A model generated the notes under the pieces. It saw only the letters and a list, made by a program, of their open reading frames with translations, was not told where the DNA came from and ran no database searches. A stretch of 64,000 nt of DNA from Leifsonia sp. AG29 (GTDB taxonomy: Bacteria; Actinomycetota; Actinomycetes; Actinomycetales; Microbacteriaceae): assembly GCF_009765225.1 (NCBI RefSeq), contig NZ_VMSF01000001.1, positions 682,001 through 746,000 on the forward strand, written 5' to 3'. Every line of letters begins with the position of its first letter. Position 1 is the first letter of the stretch. This document shows positions 8,324 through 18,618 of this stretch, piece by piece. The position numbers were made by a program, and so were the translations under genes.

Positions 8324-9055
8324 GTGCGGATTCACGTCGAGCGTCACCCGGGTCCCGACCCCGTCCTCCTCGTGCACGGCTTCGCGACCACGGGGGCGCT
8401 CACCTGGGAGGCGACGGGCTGGGTGGCCGCGCTCGCCGATGCCGGACGCGGCGCCCTCGTCCCCGACCTGCGCGGCCACGGGGCGAGCGAGGCGCCGCAC
8501 GATCCGGCCGAGTACTCTCCGTCGCTGCTGGCGACCGATCTGCTCGGCGTCCTCGACCAGGAGGCGCTCCCCAGCGTCGACGTCGTCGCGTACTCCATGG
8601 GCAGCTGGGTCGCCCTGGCGCTGGCCGGCATCGCCCCCGATCGTGTCCGTCGCCTCGTGGTCGGCGGCGTCGGCACGGTCGAGCAGTTCGCGCGGTCGGG
8701 GGTGGAGGCGGTGCGGGCCGCTCTGCTCGACGGCGCTCAGCCTCCCGCCGGCTCACCGCTCGAGCCGCTGCTCGCCTCCATCCGCCAGGCACCCGGCGTC
8801 GACCGGGAGGCCCTCGCGGCGTGCGCGACCGGGATGGCCGCGCACCCGCTGCCGCTCAGCTCGACGGTCCCGACGCTGCTCGTGGTCGGCGACGTCGATC
8901 CCGTCGCCGAGGGCGCCGACGAGGCGGCGCGGCTACTCGGGGCCGAGCTGGTGCGCCTCCCGAAGCGGAATCACGTGACCGCGCTGAGCGCCCGCGGGTT
9001 CAAGCAGGCCGCCCTCCCGTTCCTCCTCGGTCGGTCGCCGGTCTCGCCGGCCTGA
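8324..9055 (+). CDS. Alpha/beta fold hydrolase
   Basis: The 243-residue protein shows a full alpha/beta hydrolase layout: the oxyanion loop LLVHGFATTG, DLRGHGASE, the nucleophile elbow AYSMGSW (Ser), the acid in VVGDVDPVAEG, and the His in PKRNHVTAL. The GTG start has GGAGG 5 bases upstream. It follows the E1-alpha-like gene by 34 bases and is probably cotranscribed with it. In related actinobacteria such hydrolases sit beside branched-chain 2-oxoacid dehydrogenase genes, but the reaction is unknown. Confidence 0.88.
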   Translation: MRIHVERHPGPDPVLLVHGFATTGALTWEATGWVAALADAGRGALVPDLRGHGASEAPHDPAEYSPSLLATDLLGVLDQEALPSVDVVAYSMGSWVALALAGIAPDRVRRLVVGGVGTVEQFARSGVEAVRAALLDGAQPPAGSPLEPLLASIRQAPGVDREALAACATGMAAHPLPLSSTVPTLLVVGDVDPVAEGADEAARLLGAELVRLPKRNHVTALSARGFKQAALPFLLGRSPVSPA

Positions 9056-9168
9056 GCGTCCCGTCGGGTCGTGGCGGCATCGTGCCCTGCCTTCCCTGAG
9101 AGGTGACGTCAGACTGTAGGCGCACCGGACTCCCCGTCGTACGATGTGCGAGGACCGAAGGAGGCCGC

Positions 9169-9630
9169 ATGATCGACAGGCTCGACGCCGATCTGATCGC
9201 GTTGCTGACGGACGAGCCCCGGCTCGGCGTGTTCGAGGCCTCCCGGCGGCTGGGCGTCGCTCGGGGAACCGTGCAGGCGCGCCTCGACCGCCTGCAGCGC
9301 TCGGGCGTCGTGCGCGACTTCGCCCCGACCATCGATGCCGAACGGCTGGGCTACCCTGTGACCGCCTTCGTGACGGCGGAGATCGCACAGAGCGACCGTG
9401 CCGCCGTGGAGCACCTCCGCGATATCCCGGAGGTGCTCGAGGTGCACACCATCACCGGCGCCGGCGACTTGCTGATCAGGGCGGTGGCTCGGTCCAACGC
9501 CGACCTGCAGCGGGTCATCGACCGTATCGTCAGCGTGCCGGGCATCACCCGCACCTCCACGGTGATCGCCCTGTCGACCGAGATCGATCACCGCTCGGTG
9601 CCGCTGGTGCTGGCCGCGGTCGACTCGTGA
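9169..9630 (+). CDS. Lrp/AsnC-family transcriptional regulator
   Basis: The 153-residue protein has an N-terminal winged HTH (LDADLIALLTDEPR, RRLGVARGTVQARLDRL) and a C-terminal RAM effector domain (VTAFVTAEIA, VLEVHTITGAGDLLIRAVA). The ATG follows GAAGGAGG by 4 bases; a longer in-frame start at 9103 lacks a ribosome site. TACGAT at 9140-9145 could be its -10 box. Lrp-type BkdR proteins typically control branched-chain keto-acid dehydrogenase operons, which fits the E1-alpha relic upstream. Here it probably responds to an amino acid and controls the aldehyde dehydrogenase cluster that follows; that target is inferred from position only. Confidence 0.92.
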   Translation: MIDRLDADLIALLTDEPRLGVFEASRRLGVARGTVQARLDRLQRSGVVRDFAPTIDAERLGYPVTAFVTAEIAQSDRAAVEHLRDIPEVLEVHTITGAGDLLIRAVARSNADLQRVIDRIVSVPGITRTSTVIALSTEIDHRSVPLVLAAVDS

Positions 9631-9735
9631 CGCGACCGACGCGCCAGCAGCGCGACGGGCTGTCCGGAACGGGCCCCTGACGGAACGCCGCACGGCGGGT
9701 AGACAGGAGCTGAGGAAGACGAAGGGAAAGAACGC

Positions 9736-11199
9736 ATGGATGAGAAGAGCCTGCTGGAGCGGGTGCCCGACGGACTGTTCATCGACGGGACGTGGCAGGA
9801 GGGATCGGCCGGGACGCTCGACGTCTACGACCCCGCGACCGGCGATCTCATCAAGCGCATCGCCAATGCCACACCCGAGGACGGGCTGCGCGCTCTGGAC
9901 GCCGCGGTCGCCGCCGCTGACTCGTGGGCGGCGACCCCGGCTCGTACCCGCGGTGAGATCCTGCGCCGAGCGTTCGACCTGCTGCAGGAGCGTCGGGACG
10001 AGTTCGCGCTGCTGATGACGCTCGAGATGGGCAAGCCTCTCGCCGAAGCCAACGGCGAGGTCACGTACGGCGGCGAGTTCCTGCGCTGGTTCTCCGAGGA
10101 GGCGGTGCGCATCTCCGGCCGCTACGGGGCCAATCCCGAGGGGACGGGCCGCATGATCGTGTCCCAGCATCCGGTCGGTCCGTGCTTCCTCATCACGCCG
10201 TGGAACTTCCCGCTCGCGATGGCGACCCGCAAGATCGCTCCCGCCCTCGCCGCGGGCTGCACCGTGGTCATCAAGCCGGCCGAGCTGACCCCGCTCACGA
10301 CGCTCTACTTCGCTCGCCTCCTGGAGGACTCGGGGCTGCCGGCCGGCGTGCTCAACGTCATCACAACCTCCACGTCGGGGAAGGTCTCGGCGCCGATCAT
10401 CGCCGACCCGCGCCTGCGCAAGTTGTCATTCACGGGGTCGACCGAGGTCGGCCGCAAGCTCCTGCAGCAGGCGTCGGAGAACGTGCTGCGCACCTCCATG
10501 GAGCTCGGCGGCAACGCGCCGTTCGTGGTCTTCGACGACGCCGACCTCGACAGGGCCGTCGATGGAGCGATGCTCGCCAAGTTCCGCAACATCGGGGAGG
10601 CGTGCACCGCGGCCAACCGCTTCATCGTCCACGAGTCCGTCGCCGATGAGTTCGCGCGGCGGGTCACCGAGCGGGTCTCGGCGATGAAGATCGGACGGGG
10701 CACCGAGGAGGGCGTCGCGATCGGGCCGCTGATCAACGAGGCCGCCGTCGACAAGGCGGCCGAGCTCCTCGAGGACGCCGTGTCGCGCGGCGCGTCCGTG
10801 CTGACGGGAGGCTCGCGCGTCGACGGCCGAGGGACCTTCTTCGAGCCGACGGTCGTGACCGACGTGCGCGCCGGGAGCGAGATCCTCCGGCAGGAGATCT
10901 TCGGTCCCGTGCTCTCGATCGTGCGCTTCACGGACGAGGACGAGGCCGTCCGCATCGCCAACGACACCGAGTTCGGGCTCGTCTCCTACGTCTTCACCAA
11001 GGACCTGGCCCGCGGGCAGCGGATGATCGAGCGCCTCCAGACCGGCATGATGGGGCTCAACGTCGGCGTCATCTCGAACGCGGCGGCGCCCTTCGGCGGT
11101 GTGAAGCAGTCCGGGCTCGGCCGAGAGGGAGGGTTCGAGGGCATCCACGAGTACCTCTCGACCAAGTACACGCTCACGCCCAACCCGTTCGGTGCCTGA
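9736..11199 (+). CDS. gabD: NAD(P)-dependent succinate-semialdehyde dehydrogenase family protein
   Basis: The 487-residue aldehyde dehydrogenase has the general base Glu256 in MELGGNAP and the nucleophile Cys290 in GEACTAANR. The cofactor motif is FTGSTEVGRKL, and the terminal PFGGVKQSGLGREGGFEGIHEYL is typical of succinate-semialdehyde dehydrogenases, which oxidise succinate semialdehyde from GABA to succinate. The usual GQTC before the nucleophile is replaced by GEAC, so substrate preference could have shifted to another semialdehyde. The ATG has a GAAGGGAAAG ribosome site. It is the first gene of a run with a thiolase and an SDR, so methylmalonate- or acyl-type semialdehydes are alternatives. 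Confidence 0.88.
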   Translation: MDEKSLLERVPDGLFIDGTWQEGSAGTLDVYDPATGDLIKRIANATPEDGLRALDAAVAAADSWAATPARTRGEILRRAFDLLQERRDEFALLMTLEMGKPLAEANGEVTYGGEFLRWFSEEAVRISGRYGANPEGTGRMIVSQHPVGPCFLITPWNFPLAMATRKIAPALAAGCTVVIKPAELTPLTTLYFARLLEDSGLPAGVLNVITTSTSGKVSAPIIADPRLRKLSFTGSTEVGRKLLQQASENVLRTSMELGGNAPFVVFDDADLDRAVDGAMLAKFRNIGEACTAANRFIVHESVADEFARRVTERVSAMKIGRGTEEGVAIGPLINEAAVDKAAELLEDAVSRGASVLTGGSRVDGRGTFFEPTVVTDVRAGSEILRQEIFGPVLSIVRFTDEDEAVRIANDTEFGLVSYVFTKDLARGQRMIERLQTGMMGLNVGVISNAAAPFGGVKQSGLGREGGFEGIHEYLSTKYTLTPNPFGA

Positions 11200-11200
11200 C

Positions 11201-12391
11201 ATGGAGGCGCGCGAAGCGGTCATCGTCGACGTCGTCCGGACGCCGTCCGGCCGCGGGAAGCCGGACGGCGAGCTGTCGGACATCCACCCCGCCGACCTCC
11301 TCGCGGGCGTGCTCATCGAGCTCGCCGCGCGGAACGGCCTCGATCCCGCGATCGTCGACGACGTCATCGGCGGGTGCGTCACGAAGACCGGGGAGCAGGC
11401 GGCCAACGTCATCCGGACGGCTGTGCTGAGCGCCGGTTTCCCCGAGAGCGTCCCCGCGGTGACGATCGACCGGCAGTGCGGCTCGAGCCAGCAGGCGGCC
11501 GCGTTCGCCGCCCAGGGCGTGATCGCCGGAGCCTATGACGTCGTCATCGCGTGCGGCGTCGAGTCGATGAGCCGCGTGCCCATGGGGTCGGACGCGGCCG
11601 GCGCCTCGCTCGGCGGGGAGCTCCTCCACTCGCGGTACCCCGACGGCCTGGTCGGTCAGGGCGTCGCCGCCGAGCTGATCGCGCACCGGTGGAGCATGTC
11701 GCGCACCGAGCTGGATGATTTCGCCGCCGCCTCCCAGTCCCGTGCGGCGCGTGCAGCGGCCGACGGCGCGTTCGACCGCGAACTGATCGCCGTGCCGACG
11801 CCGGACTCGGGCAGCGTGAACGCCGACGAGACCATCCGGCCCGGCACGACCGCCGAGAAGCTCGCCGCGCTGCCGCCCGCGTTCCGGACGGAGAAGCTCG
11901 CCAAGCGGTTCCCGGAACTGGAGTGGCGCATCACCGCGGGCAACTCGTCGCCCCTCACCGACGGCGCGTCGGCGGCGCTCATCATGAGCCGGGAGGCCGC
12001 CGACCGGCTGGGCCTGCGCCCGCGCGCGCGATTCCACTCGTTCGCCGTCACCGGCTCCGACCCGCTGCTCATGCTCACCGGGATCGTGCCGGCCACGCGC
12101 CGGCTCCTCGAGCGCAGCGGACTCGGCATCGACGAGATCGACGCCTACGAGGTCAACGAGGCGTTCGCCTCCGTGCCCCTCCTGTGGCTCCGCGAGTTCG
12201 GCGCCGACCCGGAGCGGCTCAACCCGCGTGGAGGCGCGATCGCGCTGGGCCACGCGCTCGGCTCCTCGGGCACGCGCCTCCTCGGCACCCTGCTGTGCGA
12301 GCTCGAAGACACCGGCGGCCGCTACGGTCTGCAGACGATGTGCGAGGGCGGCGGGACAGCCAACGCGACCCTCATCGAAGTGCTGCGCTGA
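11201..12391 (+). CDS. Acetyl-CoA C-acyltransferase (thiolase)
   Basis: This 396-residue thiolase cleaves 3-ketoacyl-CoA or condenses acyl-CoAs. The acyl-accepting Cys93 lies in IDRQCGSSQQA, the second motif is NEAFASVPL, the His motif is GGAIALGHALGSSGTR (GHA instead of the usual GHP), and the C-terminal Cys is in MCEGGGTANA. I chose ATG 11201, one base after the dehydrogenase stop; GTG 11192, overlapping it by 8 bases, is also possible. It belongs to one transcription unit with the dehydrogenase upstream and the SDR downstream, which suggests a beta-oxidation-like or isoleucine-type degradation route. Confidence 0.93.
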   Translation: MEAREAVIVDVVRTPSGRGKPDGELSDIHPADLLAGVLIELAARNGLDPAIVDDVIGGCVTKTGEQAANVIRTAVLSAGFPESVPAVTIDRQCGSSQQAAAFAAQGVIAGAYDVVIACGVESMSRVPMGSDAAGASLGGELLHSRYPDGLVGQGVAAELIAHRWSMSRTELDDFAAASQSRAARAAADGAFDRELIAVPTPDSGSVNADETIRPGTTAEKLAALPPAFRTEKLAKRFPELEWRITAGNSSPLTDGASAALIMSREAADRLGLRPRARFHSFAVTGSDPLLMLTGIVPATRRLLERSGLGIDEIDAYEVNEAFASVPLLWLREFGADPERLNPRGGAIALGHALGSSGTRLLGTLLCELEDTGGRYGLQTMCEGGGTANATLIEVLR

Positions 12392-12436
12392 CCCCCCGCC
12401 CCTCCTGAACCACGAACACCGAACGGAAGGATCCCC

Positions 12437-13198
12437 ATGCTGATCGACGGATGCTCCGCCCTGGTCACCGGCGGTGCCAGCGGCCTCGGAAACGCGACCG
12501 CCCACGCCCTCACCGAGGCCGGCGCGCGGGTCGTGATCGTCGACCTGCCGCGGTCGGAGGGGGAGAAGGCGGCGGTCGCGCTCGGCCCGAACGCCCGGTT
12601 CGTCCCGGCCGATGTGACGGACGAGGCGCAGGTCCAGGCGGCCGTCGACACCGCGAGCGGGCTCGGGCCGCTGCGCGTGGTCGTCAACTGCGCCGGGATC
12701 GCCACGGCGGTCAAGGTGCTGGGCCGCGACGGCATCCAGCCGCTGGAGCTCTTCGAGCGCGTCATCCGCGTCAACCTCGTGGGAACCTTCAACGTCATCC
12801 GGCTGGCTGCGGCCGCCATGGTGAAGACCGAACCGGTGGGGGAGGAGCGCGGCGTGATCGTCGACACAGCCTCGGTCGCCGCGTTCGACGGTCAGATCGG
12901 GCAGGCGGCGTACTCGGCCTCCAAAGGAGGCGTCGCCGCGATGACGCTGCCGCTCGCGCGCGAGTTCGCTCGCGACCTCATCCGCGTCGTGACGATCGCG
13001 CCCGGCATCTTCGAGACGCCGATGATGGCGGGGCTGCCCGAGGCGGCGCAGGCCTCGCTCGCCGCCCAGGTCCCGCATCCTGCGCGGCTCGGCCGGCCGT
13101 CCGAGTACGCGCAGCTCGTGCGCGCGATCATCGACAACCCGATGCTCAACGGCGAGACGATCCGGCTCGACGGGGCCATCCGGATGCAGCCGCGGTAA
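12437..13198 (+). CDS. SDR-family 3-hydroxyacyl-CoA dehydrogenase-like oxidoreductase
   Basis: The 253-residue classical short-chain dehydrogenase has the nucleotide motif TGGASGLG near residue 11, [10 protein letters not shown], the catalytic Ser in [14 protein letters not shown], and Tyr159/Lys163 in YSASKGG. The [10 protein letters not shown] segment and overall sequence resemble type-2 3-hydroxyacyl-CoA dehydrogenases (HSD17B10-like), which oxidise 2-methyl-3-hydroxybutyryl-CoA in isoleucine breakdown. This suits the thiolase just upstream. The start ATG follows GGAAGGA. It ends 28 bases before the convergent ramB gene. Confidence 0.9.
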   Translation: MLIDGCSALVTGGASGLGNATAHALTEAGARVVIVDLPRSEGEKAAVALGPNARFVPADVTDEAQVQAAVDTASGLGPLRVVVNCAGIATAVKVLGRDGIQPLELFERVIRVNLVGTFNVIRLAAAAMVKTEPVGEERGVIVDTASVAAFDGQIGQAAYSASKGGVAAMTLPLAREFARDLIRVVTIAPGIFETPMMAGLPEAAQASLAAQVPHPARLGRPSEYAQLVRAIIDNPMLNGETIRLDGAIRMQPR

Positions 13199-13205
13199 CC
13201 GCTTC

Positions 13206-13220
13206 GGCGCCCGCGGCGCC
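13206..13220. terminator. Possible bidirectional terminator between SDR and ramB
   Basis: GGCGCC-CGC-GGCGCC forms a short GC hairpin in the 27-base gap between two convergent genes. There is no T-run on either side, so only position and stem support it. Confidence 0.3.
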
Positions 13221-13225
13221 CGCGC

Positions 13226-14668
13226 TCAGCTCTGGGAGTGCGCCTCCAGGAACGTGTACACGTCCGAGTCGTCGACCCCCGGGAAGGACCCGGAGGGGAG
13301 CGGCGACAGGATGTGCGCGTGCAGCCGGGCACTCGGCCACGCCTTGCCCGCCCAGTGCTGCGACAATTCCGCATCCGGGCGCTTGCAGCAGGACTCGTCG
13401 GGGCAGTGCGACTCGGCGCGCGCCGTCGTCTCCCGCCCGCGGAACCACTTGGCCTCGTCGAACGGGACGCCCACGCTGATCGAGTAGCTGCCCTCGGAGG
13501 TGGTGCCCACCTGGGTCGCGCACCAGAAGGTCCCGGCGGGCGTGTCCGTGTACTGGTACAGCTCGGTGGTCCGGTTGGTGCGGGTGAAGGCGTTGCGCGC
13601 TCCCCACTTCCGGCACACGACCTGGCCCTCGATGGAGCCGGTCACATCCGTGGGGAGCACGAGCCCGTCGTTCTCGTAGCCCTTGTACAGCGCCCCGTCG
13701 TCGCCCACGCGGAGGAAGTGGAGCGTCATGTCGAGGTGACTCGTGGCCAGGTTGGTGAGCCGGAGCGCGGCCGCCTCGTGGGTCACACCGAAAGCGTCCC
13801 GGAAGTCCTCGACGGCGAGGTCCTTGTCCTTCTTGGCCTGCTGGAGGAACGCAACGGCCGCATCCCGCGGCATCAGGCAGCACGCGGCGAAGTAGTTGAT
13901 CTCGAGCCGCTGCCGCAGGAAGTCGGCGTAAGACGCGGGCCGCTCGTGCCCGAGGAGCCGGTGCGCCATCGCCTGCAGCGCCATGGAGCGGAGGCCGTGA
14001 CCGCCCGGGATCGACGCCGGCGGGAGGTAGATGCGGCCGTTGTCGAGGTCGGTGATGGAGCGGGTCGACCGGGGCAGGTCGTTCACGTAGATGAGGTCGA
14101 AGCCCAGCTGCTCGGCCATGACGCTGACCGTGCGGTGCGTGAGGGCGCCGCGCACGTGGCCGGCGGCGCGGACGCGATCCACCGCGAGCTGCTCGATCTC
14201 GGGAATGTAGTTGTTCTGCTCGCGCATGCGCTCCCTGAGCTCCGTGTTGGCTCGCCGCGCCTCCTCGGGGGTGGCGATCGCCTCGCTCGCTCGGCGCGAG
14301 AGCTCGCGGTGCATGCCGACCAGGGCCCTGAGGGTCTCGGTCGGCGTCCCCTTGGTCGGCTTCACGGCCGGGAGGCCGAGGGAGGCGTAGAGCGTTCCCC
14401 GCTGCGCGCGAGCCAGTTCGATCTCGAGGGCGGCGCGCTCGTCCGGTGGCTCGGAGGAGAGCAGGTCGGTAAGCGGGACGCCCAGAGCGGACGCGATCGT
14501 AGAGAGCAGGGAGATGCGCGGCTCCCGCTTGCCGTTCTCGATGAGTGACAGCTGACTCGGCGCGACACCGGCGCGCGCCCCGAGCTCGTCGAGCGTGAGG
14601 CCGTTGCGGGTGCGGAAGTGACGGATGCGGTGACCGAGCGTGGCGACGTCGGCGACGACAGTGTCCAT
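13226..14668 (-). CDS. ramB: RamB-type transcriptional regulator (XRE HTH plus acyl-CoA regulator domain)
   Basis: The 480-residue protein has an N-terminal XRE helix-turn-helix (about 12-65, [20 protein letters not shown] through IENGKREP). Next is an ImmA/IrrE-like middle domain with a degenerate metal motif ([24 protein letters not shown]). The C-terminal DUF2083 domain has Cys-rich segments ([19 protein letters not shown]). RamB proteins of Corynebacterium and Mycobacterium repress acetate and glyoxylate-cycle genes. I chose ATG 14668 because TATCGT at 14675-14680 is a -10 box six bases before it; the longer frame to 14740 would cross this promoter. It is divergent from pckG, so PEP carboxykinase is its likely target together with its own gene. 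Confidence 0.92.
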   Translation of the reverse strand: MDTVVADVATLGHRIRHFRTRNGLTLDELGARAGVAPSQLSLIENGKREPRISLLSTIASALGVPLTDLLSSEPPDERAALEIELARAQRGTLYASLGLPAVKPTKGTPTETLRALVGMHRELSRRASEAIATPEEARRANTELRERMREQNNYIPEIEQLAVDRVRAAGHVRGALTHRTVSVMAEQLGFDLIYVNDLPRSTRSITDLDNGRIYLPPASIPGGHGLRSMALQAMAHRLLGHERPASYADFLRQRLEINYFAACCLMPRDAAVAFLQQAKKDKDLAVEDFRDAFGVTHEAAALRLTNLATSHLDMTLHFLRVGDDGALYKGYENDGLVLPTDVTGSIEGQVVCRKWGARNAFTRTNRTTELYQYTDTPAGTFWCATQVGTTSEGSYSISVGVPFDEAKWFRGRETTARAESHCPDESCCKRPDAELSQHWAGKAWPSARLHAHILSPLPSGSFPGVDDSDVYTFLEAHSQS

Positions 14669-14684
14669 GGCTTCACGATAGCGC

Positions 14685-14700
14685 AAGAATCTCGATTCTT
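14685..14700. promoter_or_regulatory. Inverted repeat operator between ramB and pckG
   Basis: AAGAATC-TC-GATTCTT is a perfect 7-base-arm inverted repeat in the 113-base divergent gap. It begins 5 bases from the ramB -10 box (14675-14680) and therefore lies in the spacer of that promoter, where binding would block polymerase. It could also serve the pckG promoter on the other strand. It is the only good symmetric site in the gap. Confidence 0.6.
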
Positions 14701-14781
14701 TCGGATGATTTCGCTGTTTCGGGGCATGAATCTCGCCCATCCTGGGTTCAAGAGCAGTTCTTTACGAGAGGAATGACCAGC

Positions 14782-16683
14782 ATGGCCATCGCCGAACTCC
14801 CGCTCAGGGCCGACGAACCGACCATCGCCGACGAGCCGATCCGCGAGACGACGAGGCTCGCCGGGGGTCTCACGGCCGTCCGTGCGTGGGTGGACGACAT
14901 CGCCGCGCTGGCCCAGCCCGACGAGGTCGTCTGGCTGGACGGCTCCCGTGCCGAGGCGGATCGTCTCACGAAGGAGCTCGTCGCCGAGGGCAAGCTGATC
15001 CGGCTGAACCCCGAGTGGCGCCCGAACAGCTTCCTCGCGCGGACCGACCCGGGCGATGTGGCCCGGGTGGAGGACCGCACCTTCATCTGCTCGCTCCGAG
15101 AGTCCGACGCGGGTCCGACCAACAACTGGCGCGAGCCCGACGCGATGCGTGCGGAGCTGCGCGACGTCTTCCGCGGCAGCATGCGCGGCCGGACGATGTA
15201 CGTCGTCCCGTTCTCAATGGGTCCGGTCGGCGGGCCGCTCTCGCAGGTCGGCATCCAGCTGACCGACTCGGCCTACGTCGCCGTGAGCCTCGGGCTCATG
15301 ACGAGGGTCACCTCCACGGTGCTCGACCTGATCGACGCGGGCCAGGAGTGGGTGCCCACCGTCCACAGCGTCGGCCACCCGCTCGTCGACGACGACGGCA
15401 CGCGCCACGAGGACGTCGTGTGGCCGTGCAACGAGACGAAGTACATCGTCCAGTTCCCCGAGAGCCGCGAGGTCTGGTCGTACGGGTCCGGCTACGGCGG
15501 GAACGCGATCCTCGCGAAGAAGTGCTTCGCCCTCCGGATCGCCTCGGTCATGGCACGCGACGAGGGCTGGCTCGCCGAGCACATGCTCATCGTCAAGGTC
15601 ACCTCCCCCGAGGGTCGCGCGTTCCACTTCGCGGCCGCCTTCCCGTCCGCGTGCGGCAAGACGAACCTCGCGATGCTCCGCCCGACCATCCCCGGCTGGA
15701 CGGTCGAGACGATCGGCGACGACATCGCGTGGCTGCGCCAGGGCCCCGACGGGCGGCTGCGCGCCATCAACCCGGAGGCCGGCTTCTTCGGCGTGGCTCC
15801 CGGGACCGGCGCCTCCACCAACCAGACCGCGGTCGACACGCTCTGGGGCAACACGATCTTCACCAACGTGGCACTGCGCGACGACGGCGACGTCTGGTGG
15901 GAGGGGCTGACCGACGAGCCGCCGGCCCACCTGATCGACTGGGAGGGACGCGACTGGACGCCCGACTCCGGACGCCCCGCCGCGCACCCGAACTCCCGCT
16001 TCACCGTGAGCGCCGCGCAGTGCCCGGCCATCGCCGACGACTGGGACGCGTTCGACGGCGTGCCGATCGACGCGATCCTGTTCGGCGGCCGCCGGGCGAC
16101 GAACGTCCCGCTGGTGGCGCAGGCGCGCGACTGGAGGCACGGCGTCTTCATGGGCGCGACGATCTCCTCCGAGCAGACCGCCGCGGCGGAGGGAACGGTG
16201 GGGGAGCTGCGCCGCGACCCGTTCGCGATGCTCCCGTTCTGCGGCTACAACATGGCCGACTACTGGGCTCACTGGCTGAAGGTGGGCGAGCGGCTCGGCG
16301 CCGACGCGCCCGCGATCTTCCAGGTCAACTGGTTCCGCAAGGGCGATGACGGACGCTTCCTCTGGCCGGGCTTCGGCGAGAACGCGCGCGTCATCGAGTG
16401 GATCGCCCGCCGGGTGGAGGGGAGCGCGCACGCCGTCAGCGCCCCGATCGGGATGCTGCCCGTCGTCGACGAGCTCGACCTCGACGGCCTCGACCTCCCG
16501 CGCGCGGACCTGGACCAGTTGTTCGAAGTCGACACGGAGCGGTGGCTCGCGGAGTGCGATCTCACCGAGGAGTTCTTCGATCGGTTCGGCTCCCGGGTGC
16601 CGCCCGCGCTCCGCGCCGAGCTCGCGTCGCTGCGGTACCAGTTGCGCGCGTCGGGCTCAGACGAGGAGCTGGTGCTTCGCTAG
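14782..16683 (+). CDS. pckG: Phosphoenolpyruvate carboxykinase (GTP)
   Basis: The enzyme converts oxaloacetate and GTP to PEP, the entry step of gluconeogenesis. Of 633 residues, the key signatures are the P-loop with the reactive Cys, [13 protein letters not shown] (Cys291, Lys293), the metal/nucleotide motifs [10 protein letters not shown] and [25 protein letters not shown], and a terminal [25 protein letters not shown] at 14767-14772 is 9 bases from ATG 14782 but abuts ATG 14773, so the second ATG is preferred. The neighbour ramB is divergent, consistent with control by acetate or acyl-CoA status. The 3' end overlaps the convergent ABC exporter gene by 27 bases. Confidence 0.96.
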   Translation: MAIAELPLRADEPTIADEPIRETTRLAGGLTAVRAWVDDIAALAQPDEVVWLDGSRAEADRLTKELVAEGKLIRLNPEWRPNSFLARTDPGDVARVEDRTFICSLRESDAGPTNNWREPDAMRAELRDVFRGSMRGRTMYVVPFSMGPVGGPLSQVGIQLTDSAYVAVSLGLMTRVTSTVLDLIDAGQEWVPTVHSVGHPLVDDDGTRHEDVVWPCNETKYIVQFPESREVWSYGSGYGGNAILAKKCFALRIASVMARDEGWLAEHMLIVKVTSPEGRAFHFAAAFPSACGKTNLAMLRPTIPGWTVETIGDDIAWLRQGPDGRLRAINPEAGFFGVAPGTGASTNQTAVDTLWGNTIFTNVALRDDGDVWWEGLTDEPPAHLIDWEGRDWTPDSGRPAAHPNSRFTVSAAQCPAIADDWDAFDGVPIDAILFGGRRATNVPLVAQARDWRHGVFMGATISSEQTAAAEGTVGELRRDPFAMLPFCGYNMADYWAHWLKVGERLGADAPAIFQVNWFRKGDDGRFLWPGFGENARVIEWIARRVEGSAHAVSAPIGMLPVVDELDLDGLDLPRADLDQLFEVDTERWLAECDLTEEFFDRFGSRVPPALRAELASLRYQLRASGSDEELVLR

Positions 16684-18618
16684 GTCGCGGTAGAGGGGCG
16701 TCGACTCGACCAGTTCGGAGTGCGTCCCGACACCGATGACCCGGCCGTGGTCTAGGACGACGATCTGATCGGAGTCGACCACGGTCGAGAGCCGGTGCGC
16801 GATGACGAGGAGGGTGCGGTCCTCGGCGACCGCGTCGATCGCCTCCCGCATCAGCTGCTCGTTGCGGCCGTCGAGACTCGACGTCGACTCGTCGAGGAGG
16901 AGCACGGGAGGCGCGGCCAGCAGTGCCCGGGCGATCGCCAGGCGCTGGCGCTCGCCGCCGGAGAGCATGATGCCGTCCTCCCCGACGGGTGCGTCCAGAC
17001 CGAGCTCGCTGCGCTCGAGCACCTCCGTCAGGTTGACCGCGTGGAGTACGTCGATGCACTGCTCGTCCGTCGCCTCGGGTGCCGCGAGCACGAGGTTGTC
17101 GCGGATCGACCCGGCCAGCACCGGTGCGTCCTGCTCCACGTAGCCGATCTGCGCGCGGAGCGCCGTGCGGTCGAGGCTGCGGACGTCCATCCCGCCGAAC
17201 CGGACCTCGCCCTGCTGGGGGTCGTAGAAGCGCTCCACCAGGGCGAGGATCGTCGACTTGCCCGCTCCGGACGGGCCGACGAGCGCGGTCCGCCGGCCCC
17301 TCGGCACACGGAAGCTCACGCCGTTGAGCACGCCGCCGTGACCCAGGGGCGCGCCGTCCGCGCCCGCGCCGGCTGCAGCCTCCGCCTCGGCGACGACGTC
17401 CGTACCGGTGAGCGCCTCGAACGCGAGTCGCTCGGGGGTGGGCTCAGAGACGGCCACGGGGCCCTCTGCGGGACGGCCGGCGACCTCCGGGTAGGAGAAG
17501 CGCACATCGACGAACTCGATGGCGGGGGCCTCCGGGGCGAGCCCCTCGTTGGCGGCGCCGACGGTGAGCGCGAGCGGCATGATCTCGCGATCGTGCTGGT
17601 CCTCGGTGGGGAGGTCGAGGATCTCCTGGATCCGGCCGAGCGCGCCGAGGGCCGAGTTGACCGCCGCGATGGCGCCGAACGCCTGGCCGAGCGGGAGGAT
17701 CATCATGAACAGGAAGAGGATGAAGGCGACCAGCTGCGCGATCGTGATGGCCCCGCTCGCGACGCGGAACCCGCCGACGCCGAGGACGACCAGGAACGAC
17801 ACCTGCATCGCGATGCCCGCCACGGGCACGACGAGGGCCGAGATCTTCGCCACCGAGATGCCCATGCGCCAGGCGCCGCGCGCGTCCTCCTCGACGCCCG
17901 CGATCTCGCGGTCGGTGGCGTTGGCCGCGCGGATGGTGCGGACCGAGCTGATCGCGCGCTCGACGGAGGCGGCGAGATCGCCGACCTTCGTCTGAGCCTT
18001 CTGGCTGGCGACCCGGATCCGCCCGGAGAGCAGGGTGACGACGACGACCGAGACGGCGACGACGAGCACGGTGAGGCCGAGCAGCACGGGGTCGATGACG
18101 AGCATCGCGATCAGGGCGCCGATGAACGTGAGCGCGCCGCCGATCGCCTCCACCAGGCCCTGGGTGAGCACGGCCCGCAGGAGCGTGGTGTCGGAGCCGA
18201 CGCGCGAGACGAGGTCGCCCGTCCGCCGGGTGTCGAACTCGCTGATCGGGAGGCGCAGCATCCGGCCGACGAGCTTGCGGCGGGACGACAGCACGACGCC
18301 CTCCCCGGTGCGCTGCAGGAGGTAGTGCTGGTAGCCCGAGATCAGGCCCGAGACGACGACGAGCACGACGAGGCCCCACACGAGACCGCCGAGCGGCTCG
18401 CCCTTGCCGACGAGGTCGATCACCTGGCTGACGAGCAGCGGCTGGGCGAGGCTCGCGGCGGCGCCGAGCACGCTGAGGACGATGACGAACGCGAGCACGC
18501 CGCGATGCTCCAGGAGGTAAGGCAGCAGCTGCGAGAAGCGGGCGCGCGGCCCGGTCTCGGGCTGCCGGCGGCTGAAGGGGGAGCGGCGCCGCGGTGCGGG
18601 TGCGGTCTCGGTGCTCAT
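16657..18618 (-). CDS. ABC exporter, fused permease and ATPase
   Basis: The 653-residue half-transporter has an N-terminal six-span membrane domain (about 30-315) and a C-terminal nucleotide-binding domain with Walker [11 protein letters not shown]-loop YVEQDAPV, signature [16 protein letters not shown], Walker B VLLLDEST and the H-loop IAHRLST. Such MsbA/drug-type half-transporters work as dimers and export lipids or drugs. Odd feature: about 50 residues of Ala/Glu/Pro-rich sequence interrupt the nucleotide-binding domain between FSYPEV and [13 protein letters not shown], just ahead of Walker A. I chose ATG 18618 (MSTETAPAP), 9 bases after a CGGAG ribosome site. It ends inside pckG on the opposite strand (27-base overlap). 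Confidence 0.93.
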   Translation of the reverse strand: MSTETAPAPRRRSPFSRRQPETGPRARFSQLLPYLLEHRGVLAFVIVLSVLGAAASLAQPLLVSQVIDLVGKGEPLGGLVWGLVVLVVVSGLISGYQHYLLQRTGEGVVLSSRRKLVGRMLRLPISEFDTRRTGDLVSRVGSDTTLLRAVLTQGLVEAIGGALTFIGALIAMLVIDPVLLGLTVLVVAVSVVVVTLLSGRIRVASQKAQTKVGDLAASVERAISSVRTIRAANATDREIAGVEEDARGAWRMGISVAKISALVVPVAGIAMQVSFLVVLGVGGFRVASGAITIAQLVAFILFLFMMILPLGQAFGAIAAVNSALGALGRIQEILDLPTEDQHDREIMPLALTVGAANEGLAPEAPAIEFVDVRFSYPEVAGRPAEGPVAVSEPTPERLAFEALTGTDVVAEAEAAAGAGADGAPLGHGGVLNGVSFRVPRGRRTALVGPSGAGKSTILALVERFYDPQQGEVRFGGMDVRSLDRTALRAQIGYVEQDAPVLAGSIRDNLVLAAPEATDEQCIDVLHAVNLTEVLERSELGLDAPVGEDGIMLSGGERQRLAIARALLAAPPVLLLDESTSSLDGRNEQLMREAIDAVAEDRTLLVIAHRLSTVVDSDQIVVLDHGRVIGVGTHSELVESTPLYRDLAKHQLLV

